From assembly GCA_030998225.1 (NCBI GenBank), contig JAPYXD010000697.1:682001-746000 (forward strand): DNA of 64,000 nucleotides, read 5' to 3'. This DNA is from Diplolepis rosae (taxonomy: Eukaryota; Arthropoda; Insecta; Hymenoptera; Diplolepididae). This document shows positions 17,948 through 30,400 of the stretch, in pieces. Position numbers and translations under genes: made by a program. The first letter of the stretch is position 1. Every line of letters begins with the position of its first letter. Under the pieces are notes generated by a model. That model saw only the letters and a list, made by a program, of their open reading frames with translations. It searched no databases and had not been told where the DNA came from.

Positions 17948-18020
17948 TATATTCCAATGGACACATGCAATTATTTTCGTACTTTCGACCGGGTAGCAAG
18001 AAAAATGGTATACACTACAT

Positions 18021-18117
18021 GGGCAGAAATTTGAGAGCCCTGAACTGCGTGCCATGATGTCCTCGGCTTCGCTTCGGGCATTATGGCGCGCAGTGCAGGA
18101 ATCTCAACTTTCTGCCC
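18021..18117. repeat. Foldback hairpin, 35-bp arms
   Basis: The arms are 18021-18055 (GGGCAGAAATTTGAGAGCCC...) and 18083-18117 (...ATCTCAACTTTCTGCCC), reverse complements with five mismatches in 35. The loop contains CTCGGCTTCGCTTCGGGC. Weaker pairing (TATAC..CTACAT with ATGTAATATA) extends the stem outward. Its ends lie 15 bp from the recombinase-fragment element. Confidence 0.8.
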
Positions 18118-18179
18118 TTGTTATGTAATATACTATTTTTTGAATGCTTCGCAACATTCATATGGCAATTTCAATATAT

Positions 18180-18879
18180 AAGCGTAAATAAAGGGTTTGA
18201 TTTAAAATAAAAAAATAATAAATATTTTAGTTTGAAATCATTTTACTATTATATTTGCCAATTTTGCTTCATACCAAAGATTCTCAATGTGTGATTTCGT
18301 ATACAAAATAAGATATAATTTATTTCATTTTTAAATAATCAATTCTTTTATTTACATTTATTTGTTGAAATTGCAATAAAAGATGTCAAGTATTTTCTTA
18401 AACTTTATTTATGCTAGAGGAATTTAAGGTGTAATTTTCAATACAAAAGTAAATATGGTTTTTTATTTTTTCAATAATGAAACCTTTTATTCACAATTAT
18501 GTATTAAAAAAGAGGGAATTTTGCTTCATACTAAAGAAATCTCAAGGTGTAATTTCGTATGCAACATTAGATGAAGTTTATATATATTGTAAAATAATTA
18601 AACCTCTTATGTATACATTTATATTGAAGTAGTCTTGCGAAGGATTTCAAGTATTCTAAAAACTTTTCCGAAGCATTTAATTCCATGATACATTTTTCAA
18701 TTTTACACCATGTCAGGGAAATCTCATGATGTTATTCCTTATGCAAATTTAGATACAATTTATTTTATTTTATAATCAAACCCTTCATTTATACAGTCAT
18801 GGAAATTATTTTATAATTATACATCGGTTATTAAATGTTCAACATTTGTTGTTTCAGCCTTTGTTCAAGTGACTTAATT
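18180..18879 (+). repeat. Degenerate AT-rich repeats flanking the satellite
   Basis: The phrase ATTTTGCTTCATAC(C/T)AAAGA followed by TCTCAA(T/G)GTGT(G/A)ATTTCG occurs at about 18262 and 18518. Weaker relatives lie near 18410 (GGAATTTAAGGTGTAATTTT) and 18705 (TTTTACACCATGTCAGGGAA). Spacings are irregular (about 110-190 bp). None contains the satellite core GATCATGCACCAGG, so this is a different, decayed repeat rather than eroded satellite. Confidence 0.5.
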
Positions 18880-21452
18880 TTTATAAAAACAACTAACAAT
18901 GCATTTTGAATGACGCTGTTGTCCAGGATCATGCACCAGGTCGCTAAAATAATAATCTACTGGAACTTTTTTTAAATTCAAACAATAATTCTTCAAAAGC
19001 AATATCTATTGCATTTTCAATGACCCCGTTGTCTAGGATCATGTACCAGGTTGCTAAAACAATACTCCACAGGAACTTTTTTATATTCATATATTACGAG
19101 TTATAAAAGCAACTAAAAATGTATTTTCAATGACCCCGTTGTCTAGGATCATGCACCAGTTTGCTAAAATAATAATCTACTGGAACTTTTTTTATATTCA
19201 CATTTAAACGTTATAAAAACAACTTATAATGCATTTTTAATGACCCTGTTGTCCACGATTATGCACCAGGTTGCTAAAATAATAATCAACTGGAACTTTT
19301 TTTAAATTCGCACACTAATTATTTCAACAGCAAATTCTCTTGCATTTTCAATGACCCCGTTGACCAGGATCATGCACCAGGTTGCTAAAACAATACTTCA
19401 CAGGAACATTTGTTATATTCATATATTAAGGGTTATAAAAACAACTTAGAATGCATTTTCAATTACCCCGATATCCATGATCATGCACCAGGTTGCTAAA
19501 ACAATACCCCACAGGAACTTTTTTATATTCATATATTACGAGTTATAAAAACAACTAAAAATGTATTTTCAATGACCCCGTTGTCTAGGATCATGCACCA
19601 GGTTGCTAAAACAATACCCCACAGGAACTTTTTTTATATTCATATATTACGAGTTATAAAAACAACTAAAAATGTATTTTCAATGACCCCGTTGTCTAAG
19701 ATCATGTACCAGGTTGCTAAAACAATACTTTACAGGAACTTTTTTATATTCATATATTACGAGTTATAAAAACAACTAAAAATGTATTTTCAATGACCCA
19801 GTTGTCTAGGATCATGCACCAGTTTGCTAAAATAATAATCTACTGGAACTTTTTCAAATTCGAACACTAATTCTTCCAAAAGCAAATTCTATTGCATTTT
19901 TAATGACCCTGTTGTCCACGATTATGCACCAGGTTGCTAAAATAATAATCAACTGGAACTTTTTTTAAATTCGCACACTAATTATTTCAACAGCAAATTC
20001 TCTTGCATTATCAATGACCCCGTTGTCTAGGATCATGCACCAGGCTGCTAAAACAATACTACACATGAACTTTCTTTATATTCATATATTAAGAGTTATA
20101 AAAACAACTAAGAATGCATTTTTAATGACCCCGTTGTCTTGGATAATGCACCAGGTTGCTAAAATAATAATCAACTGGAACTTTTTTTAAATTCGGACAC
20201 TAATTCTTTAAACAGCAAATTCTCTTGTATTTTCAATGACCCCGTTGTCTAGGATCATGCACCAGTTTGCTAAAATAATAATCTACTGGAACTTTTTTTA
20301 TATTCACATTTAAACGTTATAAAAACAACTTATAATGCATTTTTAATGACCCTGTTGTCCACGATTATGCACCAGGTTGCTAAAATAATAATCATCTGGA
20401 ACTTTTTTTAAATTCGCACCCTAATTATTTCAGCAGCAAATTCTCTTGCATTTTCAATGACACCGTTGACTAGGATCATGCACCAGGTCGCTAAAATAAT
20501 AATCTACTTGAACTTTTTTTAAATTCAAACATTAATTCTTCAAAAGCAATTTCTATTGCATTTTCAATGACCCCGTTGTCTAGGATCATGTACCAGGTTG
20601 CTAAAACAATACTCCACAGGAACTTTTTTATATTCATATATTACGAGTTATAAAAACAACTAAAAATGTATTTTCAATGACCCCGTTGTCTAGGATCATG
20701 CACCAGTTTGCTAAAATAATAATCTACTGGAACTTTTTTTATATTCACATTTAAACGTTATAAAAACAACTTATAATGCATTTTTAATGACCCTGTTGTC
20801 CACGATTATGCACCAGGTTGCTAAAATAATAATCAACTGGAACTTTTTTTAAATTCGAACACTAATTCTTTAAACAGCAAATTCTCTTGCATTTTCAATG
20901 ACCCCGTTTTCTAGGATCATGCACCAGTTTGCTAAAACAATTCTCCACAGGAACTTTTGTTATATGCATATATTAAGGGTTATAAAAACAACTTAGAATG
21001 CATTTTCAATTACCCCGTTGTCCATGATCATGCACCAGGTTGCGAAAATAATAATCTACTGGAACTTTTTTTAAATTCAAACACTAATTCATTCAACAGC
21101 AAATTCTCTTGCATTTTCAATGACCCCGTTGACCAGGATCATGCACCAGGTTGCTAAAACAATACTACACATGAACATTTTTTATATTCATATATTAAGG
21201 GTTATAAAAACAACTTAGAATGCATTTTCAATTACCCCGATGTCCATGATCATGCACCAGGTTGCCAAAATAATAATCAACTGGAACTTTTTTTAAATTC
21301 GAACACTAATTCTTTCAACAGCAAATTCTCTTGCATTTTCAATGACCCCGTTGTCTAGGATCATGCACCAGGTTGCTAAAACAATACTCCACAGGAACTT
21401 TTTTTATATTCATATATTAAGGGTTATAAAAACAACTTAGAATGCATTTTTA

Positions 21453-24400
21453 ATGACCCTGTTGTCTAGGATCATGCACCAGGTCGCTGAAATAATAATC
21501 TACTGGAACTTTTTTTATATTCATATATTACGAGTTATAAAAACAACTAAAAATGTATTTTCAATGACCCCGTTGTCTAGGATCATGTACCAGGTTGCTA
21601 AAACAATACTCCACAGGAACTTTTTTATATTCATATATTACGAGTTATAAAAACAACTAAAAATGTATTTTCAACGACCCAGTTGTCTAGAATCATGCAC
21701 CAGTTTGCTAAAATAATAATCTACTGGAACTTTTTTTAAATTCGCACACTAATTATTTCAACAGCAAATTCTCTTGTATTTTCAATGACCCCGTTGTCCA
21801 CGATTATGTACCAGGTCGCTAAAATAATAATCAACTGGAACTTTTTTTAAATTCGGACACTAATTCTTTAAACAACAAATTCTCTTGTATTTTCAATGAC
21901 CCCATTGTCTAGGATCATGCACCAGGTCGCTAAAATAATAATCAACTGGAATTTATTTAAATTCTAACACTAATTCTTTCAAAAGCAAATTCTATTGCAT
22001 TTTCAATGACCCCGTTGACTAGGATCATGCACCAGGTCGCTATAACAATACTCCACAGGAACTTTTTTACATTCATATATTAAGGGTTATAAAAACAACT
22101 TAGAATGCATTTTTAATGACCCCGTTGTCTAGGATCATGCACCAGGTCGCTAAAATAATAATCAACTGGAATTTATTTAAATTCGAACACTAATTCTTTC
22201 AAAAACAAATTCTATTGCATTTTCAATGACCCCGTTGACCAGGATCATGCACCAGGTCGCTAAAATAATAATCAACTGGAACTTTTTTTATATTCATATA
22301 TTAAGGGTTATAAAAATAACTTAGAATGCATTTTCAATTACCCCGATGTCCATGATCATGCACCAGGTTGCCAAAATAATAATCAGTTGGAACTTTTTCT
22401 AAATTCGAACATTAATTCATTCAACAGCAAATTCACTTGCATTTTCAATGACCCCGTTGTCTAGGATCATGCACCAGGTTGCTAAAACAATACCCCACAG
22501 GAACTTTTTTATATTCATATATTACGAGTTATAAAAACAACTAAAAATGTATTTTCAATGACCCCGTTGTCTAGGATCATGCACCAGTTTGCTAAAATAA
22601 TAATCTACTGGAACTTTTTTTATATTCACATTTAAACGTTATAAAAACAACTTATAATGCATTCATAATGACCCTGTTATCCACGATTATGCACCAGGTT
22701 GCTAAAATAATAATCAACTGGAACTTTTTTTAAATTCGCACCCTAATTATTTCAGCAGCAAATTCTATTGCATTTTCAAGGACCCTGTTGACTAGGATCA
22801 TGCACCAGGTCGCTAAAATAATAATCTACTGGAACTTTTTTTAAATTCAAACAATAATTCTTCAAAAGCAATTTCTATTGCATTTTCAATGACCCCGTTG
22901 TCTAGGATCATGTACCAGGTTGCTAAAACAATACTCCACAGGAACTTTTTTATATTCATATATTTCGAGTTATAAAAACAACTAAAAATGTATTTTCAAT
23001 GACCCCGTTGTCTAGGATCATGCACCAGTTTGCTAAAATAATAATCTACTGGAACTTTTTTTATATTCACATTTAAACGTTATAAAAACAACTTATAATG
23101 CATTTTTAATGACCCTGTTGTCCACGATTATGCACCAGGTTGCTAAAATAATAATCAACTGGAACTTTTTTTAAATTCGCACACTAATTATTTGAACAGC
23201 AAATTCTCTTGCATTTTCAATGACCCCGTTGACGAGGATCATGCACCAGGTTGCTAAAACAATACTCCACAGGAACTTTTGTTATATTCATATATTAAGG
23301 GTTATAAAAACAACTTAAAATGCATTTTCAATTACCCCGTTGTCCATGATCATGCACCAGGTTGCTAAAATAATAATCAACTGGAACTTATTTAAATTCA
23401 AACACTAATTCATTCAACAGCAAATTCTCTTGCATTTTCAATGACCCCGTTGACCAGGATCATGCACCAGGTTGCTAAAACAATACTACACATGAACATT
23501 TTTTATATTCATATATTAAGGGTTATAAAAACAACTTAGAATGCATTTTCAATTACCCCGATGTCCATGATCATGCACCAGGTTGCCAAAATAATAATCA
23601 GTTGGAACTTTTTCTAAATTCGAACACTAATTCATTCAACAGCAAATTCACTTGCATTTTCAATGACCCCGTTGTCTAGGATCATGCACCAGGTTGCTAA
23701 AACAATACCCCACAGGAACATTTTTTATATACATATATTAAGGGTTATAAAAACAACTTAGAATGCATTTTTAATGACCCTGTTGTCTAGGATCATGCAC
23801 CAGGTCGCTGAAATAATAATCTACTGGAACTTTTTTTATATTCATATATTACGAGTTATAAAAACAACTAAAAATGTATTTTCAATGACCCCGTTGTCTA
23901 GGATCATGTACCAGGTTGCTAAAACAATACTCCACAGGAACTTTTTTATATTCATATATTACGAGTTATAAAAACAACTAAAAATGTATTTTCAACGACC
24001 CAGTTGTCTAGAATCATGCACCAGTTTGCTAAAATAATAATCTACTGGAACTTTTTTTAAATTCGCACACTAATTATTTCAACAGCAAATTCTCTTGTAT
24101 TTTCAATGACCCCGTTGACTAGGATAATGCACCAGGTTGCTAAAATAATAATCAACTGGAACATTTTTTAAATTCGAACACTAATCCTTTAAACAGCAAA
24201 TTCTCTTGTTTTTCAATGACCCCGTTGTCTAGGATCATGCACCAGGTCGCTGAAATAATAATCAACTGGAATTTATTTAAATTCGAACACTAATCCTTTC
24301 AAAAGCAAATTCTATTGCATTTTCAATGACCCCGTTGACTAGGATCATGCACCAGGTTGCTAAAACAATACTCCACAGGAACTTTTTTTATATTCATATA

Positions 24401-27400
24401 TTAAGGGTTATAAAAACAACTAACAATGCATTTTTATTGACCCTGTTGTCTAGGATCATGCACCAGGTCGCTGAAATAATAATCAACTGGAACATTTTTT
24501 AAATTCGAACACTAATTCTTCCCAAAGAAAATTCTCTTGCATTTTCAATGACCCCGTTGTCCAGGATCATGCACCAGGTCGCTAAAATAATAATCAACTG
24601 GAACATTTTTTATATTCATATATTAAGGGTTATAAAAATAACTTAGAATGCATGTTCAATTACCCCGTTGTCCATGATCATGCACGAGGTGGCTGAAATA
24701 ATAATCAACTGGAACTTTTTTTTAATTCAAACACTAATTCTTCCAAAAGCAAATTCACTTGCATTTTCAATGACCCCGTTGTCTAGGATCATGCACCAGG
24801 TTGCTAAAACAATACCCCACAGGAACTTTTTTTATATTCATATATTACGAGTTATAAAAACAACTAAAAATGTATTTTCAATGACCCCGTTGTCTAGGAT
24901 CATGCACCAGTTTGCTAAAATAATAATCTACTCGAACTTTTTTTATATTCACATTTAAACGTTATAAAAACAACTTATAATGCATTCATAATGACCCTGT
25001 TATCCACGATTATGCACCAGGTTGCTAAAATAATAATCAACTGGAACTTTTTTTAAATTCGAACACTAATTATTTAAGCAGCAAATTCTCTTGTATTTTC
25101 AATGACCCCTTTGACTAGGATCATGCACCAGGTCGCTAAAATAATAAGCAACTGGAATTTATTTAAATTCTAACACTAATTCCTTCAAAAGCAAATTCTA
25201 TTGCATTTTCAATGACCCCGTTGTCTAGGATCATGCACCAGGTTGCTAAAACAATACTCCACAGGAACTTTTTTATATTCATATATTACGAGTTATAAAA
25301 ACAACTAAAAATGTATTTTCAATGACCCCGTTGTCTAGGATCATGCACCAGTTTGCTAAAATAATAATCTACTGGAACTTTTTTTATATTCACATTTAAA
25401 CGTTATAAAAACAACTTATAATGCATTTTTAATGACCCTGTTGTCCACGATTATGCACCAGGTTGCTAAAATAATAATCAACTGGAACTTTTTTTAAATT
25501 CGGACACTAATTCTTTAAACAACAAATTCTCTTGTATTTTCAATGACCCCGTTGTCTAGGATCATGCACCAGGTTGCTAAAACAATACTTCACAGGAACT
25601 TTTGTTATATTCATATATTAAGGGTTATAAAAACAACTTAGAATGCATTTTCAATTACCCCGATATCCATGATCATGCACCAGGTTGCCAAAATAATAAT
25701 CAACTGGAACTTTTTTTAAATTCGAACACTAATTCATTCAACAGCAAATTCTCTTGCATTTTCAATGACCCCGTTGACCAGGATCATGCACCAGGTTGCT
25801 AAAACAATACTACACATGAACTTTTGTTATATTCATATATTAAGGGTTATAAAAACAACTTAGAATGCATTTTCAATTACCCCGTTGTCCATGATCATGC
25901 ACCACGTCGCTAAAATAATAATCAAAAGGAACTTTTATTAAATTCGAACACTAAATCTTTAAATAGCAAATTCTCTTGTATTTTCAATGACCCCGTTGTC
26001 TACGATCATGCACCAGGTTGCTAAAACAATACTACACATGAACATTTTTTATATTCATATATTAAGGGTTATAAAAACAACTTAGAATGCATTTTTAATG
26101 ACCCTGTTGTCTAGGATCATGCACCAGGTCGCTGAAATAATAATCTACTGGAACTTTTTTTATATTCATATATTACGAGTTATAAAAACAACTAAAAATG
26201 TATTTTCAATGACCCCGTTGTCTAGGATCATGTACCAGGTTGCTAAAACAATACTCCACAGGAACTTTTTTATATTCATATATTACGAGTTATAAAAACA
26301 ACTAAAAATGTATTTTCAACGACCCAGTTGTCTAGAATCATGCACCAGTTTGCTAAAATAATAATCTACTGGAACTTTTTTTAAATTCGCACACTAATTA
26401 TTTCAACAGCAAATTCTCTTGTATTTTCAATGACCCCGTTGTCCACGATTATGTACCAGGTCGCTAAAATAATAATCAACTTGAACTTTTTTTAAATTCG
26501 AACACTAATTCTTTCAACAGCAAATTCTCTTGCATTTTCAATGACCCCGTTGTCTAGGATCATGCACCAGGTCGCTAAAATAATAATCAACTGGAATTTA
26601 TTTAAATTCGAACACTAATTCTTTCAAAAGCAAATTCTATTGCATTTTCAATGACCCCGTTGACTTGGATCATGCACCAGGTCGCTATAACAATACTCCA
26701 CAGGAACTTTTTTACATTCATATATTAAGGGTTATAAAAACAACTTAGAATGCATTTTCAATTACCCTGTTGTCTAGGATCATGCACCAGGTCGCTAAAA
26801 TAATAATCAACTGTAATTTATTTAAATTCGAACACTAATTCTTTAAACAGCAAATTCTCTTGCATTTTCAATGACCCCGTTGTCCAGGATCATGCACCAG
26901 GTCGCTAAAATAATAATCAACTGGAACATTTTTTATATTCATATATTAAGGGTTATAAAAACAACTTAGAATGCATTTTCAATTACCCCGATGTCCATGA
27001 TCATGCACCAGGTTGCCAAAATAATAATCAGTTGGAACTTTTTCTAAATTCGAACACTAATTCATTCAACAGCAAATTCACTTGCATTTTCAATGACCCC
27101 GTTGACTAGGATCATGCACCAGGTTGCTAAAACAATACTCCACAGGAACTTTTTTTATATTCATGTATTAAGAGTTATAAAAACAACTTAAAATGCATTT
27201 CCAATTACCCCGTTGTCCCTGATCATGCACCAGGTTGCTAAAATAATAATCAACTGGAACTTTTATTAAATTCGAACACTAATTCATTCAACAGCAAATT
27301 CTCTTGCATTTTCAATGACCCCGTTGACCAGGATCATGCACCAGGTTGCTAAAACAATACTACACATGAACATTTTTTATATTCATATATTAAGGGTTAT

Positions 27401-30400
27401 AAAAACAACTTAGAATGCATTTTCAATTACCCCGATGTCCATGATCATGCACCAGGTTGCCAAAATAATAATCAGTTGGAACTTTTTCTAAATTCGAACA
27501 CTAATTCATTCAACAGCAAATTCTCTTGCATTTTCAATGACCCCGTTGACCAGGATCATGCACCAGGTTGCTAAAACAATACTACACATGAACATTTTTT
27601 ATATTCATATATTAAGGGTTATAAAAACAACTAAAAATGTATTTTCAATTACCCCGATGTCCAGGATCATGCACCAGGTTGCCAAAATAATAATCAGTTG
27701 GAACTTTTTCTAAATTCGAACACTAATTCATTCAACAGCAAATTCTCTTGCATTTTCAATGACCCCGTTGTCTAGGATCATGCACCAGTTTGCTAAAATA
27801 ATAATCTACTGGAACTTTTTTTATATTCACATTTAAACGTTATAAAAACAACTTATAATGCATTTTTAATGACCCTGTTGTCCACGATTATGCACCAGGT
27901 TGCTAAAATAATAATCAACTGGAACTTTTTTTAAATTCGCACACTAATTATTCCAAAAGCAAATTCTATTGCATTTTCAATGACCCCGTTGTCTAGGATC
28001 ATGCACCAGTTTGCTAAAACAATACTCCACAGGAACTTTTGTTATATGCATATATTAAGGGTTATAAAAATAACTTAGAATGCATGTTCAATTACCCCGT
28101 TGTCCATGATCATGCACGAGGTGGCTGAAATAATAATCAACTGGAACTTTTTTTTAATTCAAACACTAATTCTTCCAAAAGCAAATTCTATTGCATTTTC
28201 AATGACCCCGTAGACTAAGATCATGCACCAGTTTGCTAAAACAATACTCCACAGGAACTTTTGTTATATTCATATATTAAGGGTTATAAAAACAACTTAG
28301 AGTGCATTTTCAAGTACCCCGTCGTCCATGATCATGCACCAGGTTTCTAAAATAATAAACTGGAACTTTTTTTAAATTCGAACACTAATTATTTAAGCAG
28401 CAAATTGTCTTGAATTTTCAATCACCCCGTAGACTAAGATCATGCCCAAGGTTGCTAAAACAATACTCCACAGGAACTTTTTTTATATTCATATATTACG
28501 AGTTATAAAAACAACTAACAATGCATTTTTAATGACCATGTTGTCTAGAATCATGCACCAGGTCGCTGAAATAATAATCAACTGGAACTTTTTTTAAATT
28601 CATATATTACGAGTTATAAATACAAATCAGAATGCATTTTTAATGACCCTGTTGTCTAGGATCATGCACCAGGTCGCGGAAATAAAAATCTACTCGAACT
28701 TTTTTTATATTCATATATTATGAGTTACAAAAACAACTAAAAATGAATTTTCAATAACCCCGTTGTTTTGGATAATGCACCAGGTTGCTAAAATAATAAT
28801 CAACTGGAACTTTTTTTAAATTCGGACACTAATTCTTTAAACAGCAAATTCTCTTGTATTTTCAATGACCCCGTTGTCTAGGATCATGCACCAGGTCGCT
28901 AAAATAATAATCAACTGGAACTTTTTTTAAATTCGAACACTAATTCTTTAAACAGCAAATTCTCTTGTATTTTCAATGACCCCGTTGTCTAGGATCATGC
29001 ACCAGGTCGCTAAAATAATAATCAACTGGAATTTATTTAAATTCGAACACTAATTCTTTCAAAAGCAAATTCTATTGCATTTTCAATGACCCCGTTGACT
29101 AGGATCATGCACCAGGTTGCTAAAACAATACTCCACAGGAACTTTTTTTATATTCATATATTAAGAGTTATAAAAACAACTAACAATGCATTTTTAATGA
29201 CCCTGTTGTCTAGGATCATGCACCAGGTCGCTAAAATAATAATCAACTGGAATTTATTTAAATTCGAACACTAATTCTTCCAAAAGCAAATTCTATTTCA
29301 TTTGCAATGACCCCGTTGTCTAGGATCATGCACCAGGTCGCTAAAATAATAATCAACTGGAACTTTTTTTATATGCATATATTAAGGGTTATAAAAATAA
29401 CTTAGAATGCATGTTCAATTACCCCGTTGTCCATGATCATGCACGAGGTGGCTGAAATAATAATCAACTGGAACTTTTTCTAAATTCGAACACTAATTCA
29501 TTCAACAGCAAATTCACTTGCATTTTCAATGACCCCGTTGACTAGGATCATGCACCAGGTTGCTAAAACAATACTCCACAGGAACTTTTTTTATATTCAT
29601 ATATTAAGAGTTATAAAAACAACTAAAAATGAATTTTCAATGACCCCGTTGTCTTGGATCATGCACCAGGTCGCTAAAATAATAATCTACTCGAACTTTT
29701 TTTATATTCACATTTAAACGTTATAAAAACAACTTATAATGCATTCATAATGACCCTGTTATCCACGATTATGCACCAGGTTGCTAAAATAATAATCAAC
29801 TGGAACTTTTTTTAAATTCGCACCCTAATTATTTAAGCAGCAAATTCTCTTAAATTTTCAATGACCCCGTTGACGAGGATCATGCACCAGGTTGCTAAAA
29901 CAATACTCCACAGGAACTTTTGTTATATTCATATATTAAGGGTTATAAAAACAACTTAAAATGCATTTTCAATTACCCCGTTGTCCATGATCATGCACCA
30001 GGTCGCTAAAATAATAATCAACTGGAACTTTTTTTAAATTCGAACACTAATTCATTCAACAGCATATTCTCTTGCATTTTCAATGACCCCGTTGTCTAGG
30101 ATCATGCACCAGGTTGCTAAAACAATACCCCACAGGAACTTTTTTTATATTCATATATTAAGGGTTATAAAAACAACTTAGAATGCATTTTTAATGACCC
30201 TGTTGTCTAGGATCATGCACCAGGTCGCTGAAATAATAATCTACTGGAACTTTTTTTATATTCATATATTACGAGTTATAAAAACAACTAAAAATGTATT
30301 TTCAATGACCCCGTTGTCTAGGATCATGTACCAGGTTGCTAAAACAATACTCAACAGGACCTTTTTTATATTCATATATTACGAGTTATAAAAACAACTA

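Larger units (their letters stand above)
17445..18005 (+). mobile_element. Small inverted-repeat element carrying a recombinase fragment
   Basis: Imperfect inverted repeats of 28-29 bp bound the element: TTTTTCTTACTACCCTAG... at 17445-17473 and CGTACTTTCGACCGGGTAGC... at 17978-18005 (one gap, about three mismatches). Between them lie a leader of about 210 bp, a 61-codon fragment resembling the N-terminus of a tyrosine recombinase, and a GC-rich stem-loop (17879-17947). The total of 561 bp is too short for a full recombinase gene, so this looks like an internally deleted, non-autonomous derivative. It begins 5 bp after the terminal hairpin of family B copy 3, which suggests targeted or nested insertion. 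I cannot see a clear target duplication. Confidence 0.5.
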
